A model generated the notes under the pieces. That model did not search any database and was not told the origin of the DNA. It was given only the letters and a program-made list of their open reading frames with translations. Both the position numbers and the translations under genes were made by a program. A stretch of DNA of 64,000 nucleotides from Eretmocerus hayati. Taxonomy: Eukaryota; Arthropoda; Insecta; Hymenoptera; Aphelinidae. Positions 41,143-52,752 of the stretch are shown here, piece by piece. Positions within the stretch are counted from its first letter, which is position 1. Each line of letters starts with the position of its first letter. Location: positions 60,287,172 through 60,351,171 of the forward strand of contig CM056744.1 of assembly GCA_029851415.1 (NCBI GenBank), written 5' to 3'.

Positions 41143-41182
41143 TTTTCAGCAGGGAAATGGAATGAACTTTTCGAATTTCACT

Positions 41183-42276
41183 CCGTTCATGGAGATGATT
41201 ACTCTCCAGAATACGGTACTCACGTTTATTAGCCTGTAACTGATTCGTGAAAATCAAAAGTATACACGAATGGGGAGTTGGAAAGTCTGATATCTCGAAA
41301 TCAGAAACTTCGACGGATGCAGTAGCCATGATTCAATCTGATTCTAACGCGGAAGATGATGATTATCCTCATGACTTCCTTGCAAAACTAGAGATCATAC
41401 TTCAGTGTTCAACATGTAAACTTGTCTAATTGGCAATGCCGGTAACTGCAAACACTGTTGAAATGTACGAGATACACATCAGCGAGGTGATAGATGCTGA
41501 GGCCTTGGGAACTGCGGAGCCCGCTGCCAGCTTTTAATGAATCTGACATAATTATGGTGGAAAGTGTTCTTACTCACCGTACAGGAGACTGTCTCCTCCA
41601 TCGATTCTTCAAGAAGGATGTCATTCCAAATATGTAAGGTTCGGAGATAAGTCAATTGCATGATTAGTTATTATGGGCATGAGTTCCTCTCTCTCTTCAA
41701 AATAACTATATGCTTGCTCACATGACATAACTCACGAGTCTCGTGAGATTCCACTGGTTGACTTTTACAGAGTGAATGTAATAAGAACGGAAAAATACGA
41801 ATCATATACAATTCATGGTCTACCTAAAATTCTTGTGAAAATGAGTAGTGGGAACAGTCTGCTCCACGGTGAGTAGAGGAATATCTTGACAGAATCATGC
41901 GAAAAACATTGAACACTGGGTTCCGCAGTTCCCAAGTTCTCATTACCCATCACTCCGCTGATGTGTTCTTCGTATACATTCCAACAGTGTTTGAATCTAC
42001 CCGATAGTGCCTATAAGACACGCTCTCAATATAACACTGAAGTATAATCTCTAGTTTTGCAAGGGAGTCATGGAGGGAGGGGGAATCGTTATTTCACGCT
42101 TCAAATCAGATTTAATCGTTGCTACTGCATCTGCCGAAGTTTGTCACCAAATATTTCGAGATATGAGACTTTTAAGCGTCATATTCGTGGAACCTGTTAA
42201 TTTTTATGAATAAGTTACAGGCCAAGGAACGTGAGTATGAAATTCTAGATAGTCATCATTTCCATGAAGAGGAGAT
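41183..42276. repeat. Large imperfect palindrome, about 1.1 kb
   Basis: The two halves are reverse complements over about 450-500 bp at roughly 75 % identity by eye. Matching blocks: TTCATGGAGATGATTA (41183) with the complement of the sequence ending near 42276; TGCAGTAGCCATGATT with the sequence near 42120; CTTGCAAAACTAGAGAT (41382) with ATCTCTAGTTTTGCAAG (about 42048); GGGAACTGCGGA (41507) with TCCGCAGTTCCC (about 41923). Centre near 41.73 kb. No ORF with a known domain. Confidence 0.75.
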
Positions 42277-42639
42277 TGAAAAAACCAATTTTATTCCAAA
42301 AACCACAAGCGGATGATTTTGATCCTCGTTCGAAATGGTTCTTGAAACAACCTCGGAACATATCCCACAGGAATATTCTATGTTCCAGTATCTTTGACTT
42401 TTTCGCCTCTTTGACTCGCCGTGTGTGGGTTATGAAATGTATAGACTACATCAAAAATTAGTGACCGCTTCTCTTATGACGATTCTCTCTCATACATCAT
42501 GTATGTATTATTACCAATGGGTTGCAAGCGTGCTACCTGCCAGAGAATAACATGCTTGTATAAGTGAAGATGAGATATCTAATCACCTGTAATTGGATGT
42601 ATATTTCTCCCTATATTATATAGTTCTTTTGCAATCGTC

Positions 42640-42835
42640 CGTTCCACGGCGCCCCTCAGCGCTCCACACTTAATTTTACAAACCGCCCCACACTATCGAA
42701 AAACGGAGAATCTGCTCCACAGCGCCCCACACTATAAAAAACGAGAAATCCGCCCCACAGCGCCCGACACCACCCCACTCCGCCCCACACTATGAAGAAA
42801 AAACGGAAAATCCGCCCACATCACCCCACATAGCA
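42640..42835. repeat. CCCCAC-rich minisatellite-like region
   Basis: Imperfect repeats of GCCCCACACTAT...AAAAACGGAAAATCCGCCCCACA, period about 55-60 bp, about 3 copies, strongly C-rich on the plus strand. Confidence 0.65.
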
Positions 42836-42887
42836 TATGCCTATCCTCCCAACACCCCGCCCCACTCCTCCCACACGATTCCATTCA

Positions 42888-43051
42888 GGGGTGTCAAGCG
42901 TAGTAGAGTCTCTCCCCTCAAGCCCCTCCAGTCAAGTGCAGAGAGCGTCGTGGCTCGCGGCGAAGGAGCCCCTTCCCTGCGACGCCACGGCGCGCTCTAC
43001 ACATGACTGGAGGGGCTTGAGGGGAAGGACTCTACCACGCTTGACTGCTCT
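42888..43051. mobile_element. 164-bp hairpin element flanked by 11-bp direct repeats
   Basis: GATTCCATTCA occurs on both sides (42877-42887 and 43052-43062). Between them, GTCAAGCGT...GAAGG (42893-42966) is complementary to CCTTC...ACGCTTGAC (42971-43045) over about 74 bases with some eight mismatches, around a 4-base AGCC loop. The region is GC-rich against an AT-rich background. It could be a tiny MITE or a long-stem hairpin RNA source. Confidence 0.7.
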
Positions 43052-43169
43052 GATTCCATTCACCACACCTCACCCGACACTCTTGCCCACTACTCCCCAC
43101 ACAATTTATTCGCTAAACTACCTTCCCACTCCATATTATATTCAATGTCCTCCCCCCCCCCCTACACTA

Positions 43170-43731
43170 CATGATGAAGAACCAGGTTAACTGGCGGGAA
43201 TGTTCTCTAAGTACCAGCCCAAATATCCGAAGCGAGGTGATGCTAAACACCAAGACCTTGTTGCCTCTTTCATGCGAACTGATACTGGAGGCTCCTCCTC
43301 CCAGATAAGAGGTGCTAAACTCTGGGACTCCGTTCCCTCCTCAATACGCCACCTTCCATCTTTGGCCTCTTTCAAAATAGCGGTTCAGGAATATCTTTTC
43401 CAATTAGATTAACTATCCTCCCTAGTGGCGATTCAGAGTCTCCGACACTTGAGTTAGAAGAAAACTGTTGTGTAGTACGATACTTCATCAGATTCATGAT
43501 GAATATGACCTAGTCCTCCAGACTGAGAGAATTCACAAAAGACTCCTGTGATAACAGTTACGTGATGAGTTCAAATCAAAGATGATTTTCTATCCATAGT
43601 TTATACTTTCTATTATGACCTGTGATATTGTCACGAGATTCAAGACTGAAATCATGTATTCTCGCCCAATGTATTAGAAGTTTTGTCAAAAGAAGAATAA
43701 AGATTATTCTATTCTATTCTATTCTATTCTA
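43170..43731 (+). pseudogene. 3'-end fragment of another CR1-superfamily LINE
   Basis: A frame ending at 43412 matches the C-terminus of the CR1-type ORF2 proteins here: FSKYQPKYPKRGDAKHQDL, then AKLWDSVPSSIRHLPSLASF (copy 2 has QIRSLPSLSLF). A 3' UTR follows and ends AGAATAAAGATT plus an (ATTCT)n tail (43704-43731). The pentanucleotide tail differs from the (ATCT)n tail of copies 2 and 3, so it is another family. Immediately upstream is a C-run (about 43150-43162). Confidence 0.65.
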
Positions 43732-44842
43732 TGATGAGCAATTTACATAAATTACTTGTGAAAATAGTGCCGATTCTCCCCTTTCTGGAGCGACCTGTGG
43801 CATTGAATATCATTTTACCATTCTTATTCCATTCGATACTCCATACTCATCATCATAGATCACGAACGGATTTCCTGACTACCTTATCATCAATAAATCA
43901 TGTTATTTAATTGATGAAATGAATTACCGCTCAAAGCCCGTTCCTTTTCTTCTTCGAAATAGGATGATTTCATTTTTGATATTATCATATTCATATTCAA
44001 TGAAAATCAAACGATCAAGAAAAATCTTCCAAATTTTATGCATATTTCGACATACATTGGACATGAATCATTAAAAAACATCTACGTTATTTCATCAATT
44101 TTTCGATATAATGATTTAGAACAATATAGAGGAAAAGATCGCCAGGAGCCCTACTACAAAAACATTGAAAAATTAAAAGGAATCTACGGATAATATGAAT
44201 AATATAATAAATACTATGGATGATATAATGATTTGATTAAGCGATACGAGTAATATTAATAAAAATCTGTTACCTCTGAATGTGATTCAACATTGATGGA
44301 ATCCTCAGACTGATTTGATGTGGAGTACATGTTTTTATTTTCTTACCTTCCATTTATAATCGGGATGGGAGCCTGTGGGTTGATATAAAATCGATTCTTA
44401 CTCAAAAATATGAACGGTTTTCTGGATGGATTTTGAAGAAACTACAATAGTACTTGAGTACCATTTTTATCATTATGATTCATTACTCAATGCCAATATT
44501 TGAATGGGGATCGTTATATGAGTCTATTATCCTTGTCAATTGGGGAATAGTTCAAATTTAGAATCAGCAGCTCAGAAATGTTGAGAATTTCATCTCTAGA
44601 GCTTGTCATAGTCCCACTCAGAACTCGGTTCAACTTGATTAAAAGATTCATCCATCAATCGAAGAAGTTGTCGTTTACTTTTGGAATAATCAGAAATCAT
44701 CCCAGGGACGTCGAAATTTGCAGAAAAAATAATGTGGTTTGGTCATGGAAAGGACAACTGGAAGGTGAGTATAATAAAAAACTGACCACACAAAAACTGG
44801 TAAGTAAAATTGTCCAACCGGCACCCAAAAAGAATATAAGTA
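43732..44842. other. No feature recognised
   Basis: AT-rich, no open frame of note, no clear repeat. Confidence 0.5.
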
Positions 44843-45648
44843 CAGTGGAACTTCGATATAACGAACTTGAGCGGACTGGCCTGCGCCTTCGTTAAATAGA
44901 GGTTTCGTTATATCGAAGTTTTGCACCAGAACCTCATGTGCAAGCCATTTTGTGTACAATTTGGGTACGGAATGAGCCACTTTGGATGATCGTTTTACAT
45001 AGAGATGATAGATACAATCCAGCGGAAATACGCTTTTGCCACTAAACAATTCTTCAATATCCAAGATTAGTAGGCCAAATAATCTGTTCCGACGATTGGG
45101 AGTTTCGTTGTCACTGACAAGAGCCATTTTTCGCTCCGGGAAAGGTCGTATGGGGGGGGGGCGTTCGGGCTCAATTTTCTTTAGAATTCTGAGAGATGAA
45201 ATTATCTCTCAGAATTCTAACATTCTTCTTCCCACTCCTCAGCGAAGATTTTGCCAACTGCAAAGGAAACCTGGCCCGTTATACTTAAAAAAGAGTCGAA
45301 CGATGGTCTCGAATCTCGATGTTGGATCGATCATCAGTGAGCCTCTCATTGGCTTTCGTTTCACCGAAGTTCTTGAGGATTTTGTTGACTCACAGGTCGC
45401 TGAGCACACCCTGCATGAGATTTTCAACTTTGTGGCCGTTATAAATCTCTCGCGGAGACTACTTCACTCAATCTTTTTTCGGAATTCTACTTCATTTTTC
45501 GGACAAAACTTCGTTATAACGAGGTCCAAGTTCGTAATAACGAGGTAATTTAACACAGGCGAGGATAGGAAATTCGAGGGACCGGAGCTTCACTCCGTTA
45601 TATCGAGGATTTCGTTATATCGAAGTTCGTTTCATCGAAGTTTCGCTG
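44843..45648. mobile_element. Non-autonomous pogo/Tigger-like DNA transposon, 806 bp
   Basis: Left end CAGTGGAACTTCGATATAAC, right end (reverse complement) CAGCGAAACTTCGATGAAAC, each flanked by TA (44841-44842, 45649-45650). Subterminal repeats of TCGATATAACGA / TCGTTATATCGA and TAACGAGG recur near both ends. CAGTGGAACYTCGATATAACGA-type ends with TA duplication are known for pogo/Tigger-group (Tc1/mariner superfamily) elements. The interior has partial open frames (45036-45548 plus; 45127-44840 minus) without a recognisable DDE transposase, so it is non-autonomous. Confidence 0.75.
45181..45220. repeat. Perfect 17-bp stem hairpin inside the pogo-like element
   Basis: TTAGAATTCTGAGAGAT, six-base spacer GAAATT, then its exact reverse complement. 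Confidence 0.9.
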
Positions 45649-45650
45649 TA

Positions 45651-46284
45651 TGTCTAAACTTCCGGAGCATTCGATGAAGATCGATTATCAACCATAGTTT
45701 TTGAAGCATCGGGTACTTCAGAATTAGAATAATAAGACTATTTGAAATTTCATGTTGACAAGTGAGACTCATACAAGGAGTGTTACTCGAAATTCCGTTG
45801 AATATAACGCAAAGATATGTTCAGAAATCGAAAACGTGTGCGTTGCAAATAACTCCGAATTTTTCTAGGAATATACCACTAGTCTAGTCTGGCAGAATGA
45901 ACGTCTCTTAATGTTCGGTAGGAATCAGTGAACCTGTAGATGATTCAATTTTGATTCGAAGAGACAACCATTTCACACCTTATATCGAGTGTAATGAGGA
46001 ATATAGAGACCATCACAATGGCCTTAAGGCAGTGTCGGAGTCTCGCACAAAACCCGGATCAACTTTACGCAATGGTTTTGTCATCGATTGAGACGGGGGT
46101 GGTCACAAACTACTCCAAATCGCTTCAAGAATGAAGCTTCAGCACGATCAAAGAGGACAGACGTCTCCATTTCCCACATGACACGATCTAAGGTGCGAGC
46201 TCGCACTCTCTCAGATTCAGAATCCAAATATCTCGCGCCTCATAATTCTTCCGCAAGAGCTAGAGACGTTCATCCTCACAGATC
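45651..46284. other. No feature recognised
   Basis: AT-rich on the left, slightly GC-richer from 46.03 kb. No convincing gene. Confidence 0.4.
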
Positions 46285-46602
46285 ATACCAGAGGTTCTCA
46301 TAAGTGATTTTGGTAGATTTTTTCGTCCTTGATGGTTAATATACAAGTTGAACATTTGGTCTCGTCGATCTTGGAGGACGGTGGGGAACTAAATAAATTC
46401 CCAAAATTTCATGATGGAAATTTTATTTGAAATGGAAATAAACGGCTGACAAAGCTCGTTGACCCCCCCCCCCGCTCTCTTTCTCTCTCCCACATGCACT
46501 ACTTTTCATATATATGTCACCTACTGTACACTGCGATCGCGCTAATATAAATATGAGTGAAAAATGAGACTGATGACTCACTCTGTTTACTTGTATTGAC
46601 AG

Positions 46603-46670
46603 GAGCTAGACATTATGTCTGTGCTCTATTACAAGATCGTCCAAAATATCATGACGATCTGAAGAATAAC
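46603..46670 (+). other. Possible 68-nt exon with splice-like borders
   Basis: TTGACAG precedes and GTAAGT follows. One phase is open across it (ALLQDRPKYHDDLKNN near the end). The acceptor pyrimidine tract is weak, and the sequence is inside the inverted-repeat insertion. Low confidence. Confidence 0.2.
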
Positions 46671-46749
46671 GTAAGTTGCGCATCTTGAATATTTATACAT
46701 CCATCATTTGTGAAAAATTTTCATATATGTCGAAAAAGAAACCTGAAGC

Positions 46750-46790
46750 CTGATGAGGTCCACAAAACCTAGTGGACGAAACGTTGCAAT
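46750..46790 (+). ncRNA. Hammerhead ribozyme-like core
   Basis: CTGATGA (46750-46756), then stem II GTCCAC (46758-46763) / GTGGAC (46772-46777) with an 8-base loop, then GAAAC (46778-46782) and GTTGCAATAAA. This gives the two invariant boxes of a hammerhead in correct order around a perfect 6-bp stem II, with one extra G before the stem. I could not place the stem I partner or the cleavage-site UH with confidence, so catalysis is unproven. Confidence 0.4.
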
Positions 46791-46885
46791 AAAATTTCCA
46801 TCATGAAATTTTGGGAATTTATTTAGTTCCCCACCGTCCTTCAAGATCGACGAGACCAAATGTTCAACTTGTATACCAGAGGTTC

Positions 46886-48235
46886 ATTCCTGAAGCAATT
46901 CCGAGTCATTTGCGACCACCACCGTCTCAATTGATCAAGAAATCATTGCATAAAGTTGATCCGCGTTTTCGCACGCGCGACTCCGGCATGGCCTTAACGA
47001 AAAGATTACCATAAAATTAGTTCTCCAGAATTTTTAATGACAACGATATCCCTCATACATCAAGAATGCTCAAGGACGGATCAGTCAAGCCTCATAAATG
47101 AGATTATCTCCTATGAATATATTGATATACCAAGAAACTCTAGTGATTCTAAATTGAAATCCATTTAATATGATCTTCGATTTGTATTGGCACTATAGAT
47201 TTTGTATACCCCAAGGATCAATACCTGTTATAGGATAGTAACAAATTCGGTAGAAATCGTTCCGATAACGCATTTTCCACCGGTAATATCGTTTCAATGT
47301 TCTACTATTGAAGAATCCATTCAATTCCATCTGGAAATTTTCAGCAGTGAATACAGAATTATGATATCATCATTCTCCAACACTCACTTTTGTCGTTCTT
47401 CAAGTCAAACGATTGTTCATCGTAGGAACTCGTTTCATGTAATTATTCATACCATATTTAATCCTCAGATTCTTGATATCATCTTTGTTTGACATTGTTA
47501 ATAACTGCAAATCAAATTTATTCTGAGAATGTATCAGAATAAATTTCATATCCTTTGAAAAATTCAATTGATTTGATCGTGGTCTGACATTGTCAATAAT
47601 TGTAAATCACTTTTGATTTCTCAAATATTGAGATAAATTTTAATGCATGAAAGATTGAACTCATACGACAAATCGATATACAGATAGCATCATTCGATCC
47701 TCATTCATTCACAAAAATTATGATCGGTCACGAGAGCTAGGAAACATGTTCTTCATTCGTGGAGATATGGCGAGTTTTAGGTGGTATAATTTGATAATGT
47801 TGCGACTTCCGACTTACAGTGTTTGATAAAAATAGATATGAAGGCCAAAACCCGGGCTCAACTCGTTGTAATGCTGACCCCTCTGACTTGCCTCTCTCCA
47901 CCACTGGAGGCGGTGAAACTCATACTTCCTATACCGTGTGGGTGTCTTGCAGTCAGCAAGACACGATCAATCAATCAGAGAGTGTCACCCGTCCCGTGCA
48001 TATTGTATTCTGGCCGGGAGAGTAGGGAACTCACTCGTCATCCGTGGGTGGAGTCCGAAAACCGGAGTCATCAGAGCTTTCTTAGCTGTACGCATGCGCG
48101 TTATATAGCGCCCAGAGGTAAGAAACATGTTTTTCATCGTTCAGTAAGAAACTGATAATCAAATTTTAAGGGCTGAGTAAACTCAAACAAAGCCTGAGCA
48201 ACAATCAGCAAATACGCATCTCGCATTTCTTTGAC
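46886..48235. other. No gene recognised
   Basis: AT-rich to 47.8 kb. 47.82-48.12 kb is GC-richer with two overlapping plus-strand frames (47819-48025 and 47823-48155), no known domain; one of them meets a GTAAGA donor-like site near 48118. Could be an untranslated or first exon of a host gene, but there is no supporting homology. Confidence 0.3.
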
Positions 48236-48279
48236 TCCCCCCCCCCCCCGAAAAAGGTTGGCAAATACGAGCAAATCGA

Positions 48280-48741
48280 GATGAGTAGGGTGCAATCGGA
48301 GAGAAATCCTCAAAAATCGTTTTCATCTTGCCCAAATTGTTGAAAGTGAGACGGTTGTGGCCCTGGGCCTCACGAGATGCAAGTCATCTTGCTGTCAAAC
48401 AATTTGCGCAAGACGAAGAAGATTGTTGAGATTTTCTCTCCCATTGCACAATACTTATGTCGATTCTCTCGGAATTGTTTGAAATTTCGATGATTTGCGC
48501 CGTGTGACGTCAATTTTTCGATCCCTTTAGGAGAAAGTTCGGCAAATTCGAGAAAATCGACCTAAGTGTTGTGCGATTGGAGAAAAAATCCCAATAATCT
48601 TCTTGGCCTTGCGCAAATTGTTTGACAGCAAGATGACTTGCACCTCGTGAGGCCCATGGCCACAATCGTCTTACTTTCAAACAATTGGCGCAAGATGGGA
48701 ACGATTTTTGAGAATTCCTCTCCAATTGAACCCTACTCATC
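48280..48741. repeat. Fold-back element, about 460 bp
   Basis: GATGAGTAGGGTGCAAT (48280) is answered by the complement of the sequence ending CCCTACTCATC (48741). Arms of about 200-210 bp match at about 85 % by eye (GCAAGTCATCTTGCTGTCAA appears in one arm and its complement in the other). Centre near 48.51 kb. A C11-type run lies just left (48238-48249). No ORF of note. Confidence 0.8.
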
Positions 48742-49640
48742 TACACATCATAACTCATCTACACAAGAGGCTGAAACTTGATTTTACTAGGTCGAGACCG
48801 AGACAACCGCATCACTCGGCCTCTTGTTCGTCCATAAATGTTTTCATCATACTTTCGATCATAGAATAAAATATAGGGATTCTACTAGATCACTTGGGAA
48901 CACGATTATTATGAAATAGTACATTTTTAAAGTATAATTGGGTGACGAAAAAGATAGTACCCTGATTTTTGCAAAGAAGAATGGAAAACTTCAAGATATT
49001 TCATTTTGTTGAACAAAGTGGGGGTTGGCGAGCGGTGCGAGCAGGAGAGCTTGCCCCCTAGTGTATATATATATTCATGGTATGATCAACGCTCGATTTA
49101 CTATTGACTGTGGGTTGCTTCGTGCAACTGTCGATAATCTATTAGCGCGGAATTATGAATAATTCGACCACACTTCTGATAGCTTGCACTCACATCTCGA
49201 ACCTTATAATAAGCACTCAATATTATCGCACATCGAAAATCTATCTCGCGTCTACGAAGGAGAGGGAGATTTCGGCGGGAACCAAACTCAAGAGAGAGAA
49301 CCACTTACATCTCGCCTCATGATTGCCTCCCGGCTCGGCCGTCCCGGACCCTGGTCCGACAGCTCCTCTGCGCCTCGCCGCTCGCGTCTATGCTGCAGAG
49401 ACCGGCCAGGTCGACGCCATCTCCTGGTGCGCCGCACATTGGGAAAGTAAAATTGGCCGGACGTCACAATTATGCAATACCATTAGATAGGTGATTTCGG
49501 GGTATTGCGTAAACGGAAATTGTGGTTCTTTTGATGCGGAATCCGGATCTTTTTCCCTCGAATATTGTCCGAAAGTCGTATGACGACGGCATCCATTGAA
49601 ACACGAAAATCGCTCAAAAAACACAGTATTAGCGGTTTAA
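48742..49640. other. No gene recognised
   Basis: Short open frames only. 49.3-49.45 kb is GC-richer. Nothing identifiable. Confidence 0.4.
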
Positions 49641-50725
49641 CTCGGAGGGGAAGCGAATCACGTCGATTTCATGACGAACAAAGTTGTTGCATTTTTCGAA
49701 ACGAATTCTTTGGTGCCCCCAATTTTCCAAAGAATCGTGATTGTTTAGGTTTTTTGGGTTTTTGGGAGCTTTTTCGACAGAATTTGGGATTTCTGACCAC
49801 GCCAATCGAGAGAACATGAAATTTTACGTCGAAATACTTGGTTGAAGAAAATTTCAAAATTTTATCCCCATCCGCACTACAACGGTGAAATCATGAGCTA
49901 GCCCGGAAAGCGCACCAGAGGCCTGGAAAAGCTCCAAAAACTCGAAGGGGGAGCGATTCACGTCGATAAAGATGTGAAACGGAGTTATTGCATTTTTCAG
50001 AACAAATCTTTTGGTGCCCCCAGTTTTTCAAAGAAATATGGTTTTTTAGGTTTTTTGGGGTTCGAGGGGCTTATTCGTCGGAATTTGGAATTTCTGACCA
50101 CGCCAATCGGGAGAGCAGGAAATTTTACGTCGGAATACGTGGTGAGAAAAGATTTCAAAATTCTATCCCATCCGCACTACAAGGGTAAAATCATGAGCTA
50201 GCCCGGAAAGCGCACCAGAGGCTTGGAAAAGCTCCCAAAACTCGAAGGGGGAGCGATTTACGTCGATAGTGATAGGGAACGAAGTTATTGCATATTCCGG
50301 AACAAATCTTTTGATGCCCTCAGTTTTGGAAGAATTATAATTTTTTAGGTTTTTTGGGTTTTTAGGGGCTTTTTCGACAAAATTTGGAATATCTGACCAC
50401 GCCAATCGAAAGAGCAAGAAATTTCACGTCGGAATACGTGGTTCAAAAAGATTTAAAAATTTTATCTCATCCGTACTACAGCGGTAAAGTCATAAGCTAT
50501 CCCGGAAAACGCATCAGAGGCCTAAAAAAGCTCCTAAAACTCGAAGGGGGAGCGATTTGCGTTGATAATGATGAGGAACAAAGTTGTTGCGTTCTCCAAA
50601 ATACCTACTTTGGTGCCCCCAGTTTTCCAAAAAATTGTGATTTTTTAGGTTTTTCGGGGCTTATTCGTCAAAATGTGGAATCTTTGACCACGCCAATCGA
50701 AAGAGCAGAACATAATACGTTGGAA
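49641..50725. repeat. 300-bp satellite-like tandem repeat, 3.6 copies
   Basis: CTCGAAGGGGGAGCGATT-type unit starts at 49641, 49941, 50241 and 50540 (periods 300, 300, 299). Each copy carries GGTGCCCCCAGTTTT, TTTTTTAGGTTTTTTGGG, TGACCACGCCAATCG and ATCATGAGCTAGCCCGG. The last copy is partial. Open frames on both strands follow the repeat, differ between units and are not considered genes. Confidence 0.9.
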
Positions 50726-51637
50726 TATTAATTCGCAAAATTGTTCAACTCGACTCAGAGAGTTCTACACCAGTCTATAATATTCCCACGAGTGCAATTT
50801 TCTCGTGATCTTCTTAACTTCTTAACTACGCGTAGTTTTAGACGTAATCTTGAGGTGCGCTTTGGTAAGATTCATATAGGAATTATATTTAGACGTCTTC
50901 GAGGTCGTGTTACAAAATCAAAATTGCAACTATGCATCTCGCAGTTTTAGAGAAATCAAATCCTATCGATATTCAACAGCCAATCCTTTCACGATCAAAG
51001 TTGCACAAATCGCAGACTATCACTCCAAGAACATACCTTGAAAGAGGTATTCTACAGAATTCTTAAATCAATTACATCATCGCATCCCTGAGGTTGTGTG
51101 AGAAAAGCATAACATCTGACTTTGATGTCAATAATCTCGAAGAAAGGAGCGTCATTATCTTCGAACTTTGGAGCCAACTGATATCCTATCCACGTGAATA
51201 AAAGAACACTACGAGCTTAATATGCTACTCGAAGAACATGATTTGGAAGAGCTATTTGGTTCTATCAATATGATCCAGGATCTTCATCATATCCCTGATT
51301 TCGTGTAACGAAAGTACATTGTTCTTGTAAGGAAAATAAATTGTTTTCGATGGAACAACTTTCTAGACTCTCTCCTCTTAGTGCCAACCGACTAGTTGCA
51401 CCTTATTACTATTCATCTGGAGTATGTTTGTAAGAATTCATAACGATATCTGAGTGTTTCAAAATGAAAGTGGACTAACAAAAAGAGCACCAGATCTGCG
51501 GAACACGGATCTTGATGAAACTCTGAAATTCACCCAATTCTGGTGAGAAATGAAGAGTTGAATCCAATGGGCCTTCTGTCTCGAGATGCAGCTATGGATA
51601 TTAGGATTGCCCATACAGGCCCATGTTCAAATGATAC
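50726..51637. other. No feature recognised
   Basis: AT-rich, no convincing gene or repeat. Confidence 0.5.
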
Positions 51638-51701
51638 ATATATGGATATACTGGCATGGATATGAGCCATGGATATCAGCATTGCCAGTATATCCATATA
51701 T
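51638..51701. repeat. Hairpin with perfect 19-bp arms
   Basis: ATATATGGATATACTGGCA (51638-51656) and its reverse complement (51683-51701) around a 26-base centre that itself contains GATAT...ATATC. Confidence 0.9.
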
Positions 51702-52179
51702 CGTATGACCAATCTATGGTGGACACACCTTGGCATTTTTTTTCCTCACGCGGTACAAATTCAATCGAGAATGATTTTCGAATGGTTCAAGCGTTTGTCT
51801 TGGAAGGTGAGGGGAAAAACTCCAGGAAATGGAGAATTCGATGCCAATTGGAAAATTTTTTCCCAAAAAATGCGAAAAAAAACATTTGGGCGGTGGGATC
51901 GTGAAGATCGTGGAATTTTGGATGTGGGATGAGTCGAGTGGTATTTTTTGGATTATCCAAAATCGATTGTCAAGGATCCAAAAATACCAGAAATTTGAAT
52001 TTTCCAGTCATGGCGGGTGGATTCTGCCGGAAGTGTCGTGAAGGTTAGTATTCCCTGGGGGATTTGTTTTTGGTCAACCTGTATGTTTACATTTACTAAT
52101 TTCTAACCCTCGCGCATTGCAGGTGGATTAATAAGTAGTGTAATTTTCCAATTAGCGTGTTTTTTGTTGAATCGAAGAA

Positions 52180-52479
52180 CCTTGATTATTCAATAATACG
52201 TGGGTCTCCGAATTTTCGTCGATTATCGCGGTAAATAATGGCATTGTTGACGCCGTGCCAGTCGACAGGGGTGATTGTACCCCGGTTGCTGTCGGCAATG
52301 GCATCGCAGGTTCACTGCTCCAGATCGTAGATAATCATTTTGCCTTCAAGAACAAGTTAAGTGTGAGTGTTGTGTCACATTATCGAAATCTCTTCAACCA
52401 GGTGTGCTCTCACCTCGAGCTCGAGTGTGTCGCGGAATCGGGTGAAACCTACAGCTATCCGTGTTGTCATGCTGCGTAG
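52180..52479 (+). other. Possible coding segment of unknown gene
   Basis: An open plus-strand frame without an ATG at its head; about 100 codons with balanced composition (VAVGNGIAGSLLQIVDNHFA, then ESGETYSYPCCHAA). No domain recognised and no clear acceptor. Possibly an exon or old coding remnant. Confidence 0.2.
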
Positions 52480-52752
52480 CGGGCTCCAATCTTTATTTCA
52501 TCAATTTGCTGCTATGAGAGAGCCTTGTCATAGCAACCGAACCAGATGTATCAATTCTACAGCAGAAGCTTATTGCTTTTACTACTGAAACATACTCAGC
52601 ATCTCGCCACCTGCTTGCTGAGCAACTCCCAGCAGTGCAACAGTGTATCATCTTCTAATTCTCAGATTAGTACTATTCCATAGAGTTTACTAGTGATCAC
52701 CCTATCTTCTTGCTTTTGAATGGATTTCTTTCTGGTGCTGTTTTCATTTTAG

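Larger units (their letters stand above)
46298..46872. mobile_element. Inverted-repeat insertion flanked by 13-bp direct repeats
   Basis: ATACCAGAGGTTC occurs at 46285-46297 and 46873-46885. Inside, an arm at 46340-46427 is the reverse complement of 46788-46875 over about 88 bp with one mismatch seen (GGAGGACGG against GAAGGACGG). The spacer holds a C-run, a TC-rich stretch and a hammerhead-like core near the right arm. Long arms plus ribozyme core are reminiscent of Penelope-like element or retrozyme-type termini, but no Penelope RT is present. Confidence 0.6.

Noticed and set aside
45036..45548. 170-codon frame inside the pogo-like element as a transposase
   Set aside because: No DDE/D motif or helix-turn-helix pattern could be recognised, and the frame runs across terminal repeats.
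49641..50725. Regular 300-bp repeat as a gene family
   Set aside because: Open frames occur on both strands and differ between units; tandem satellite explains it better.
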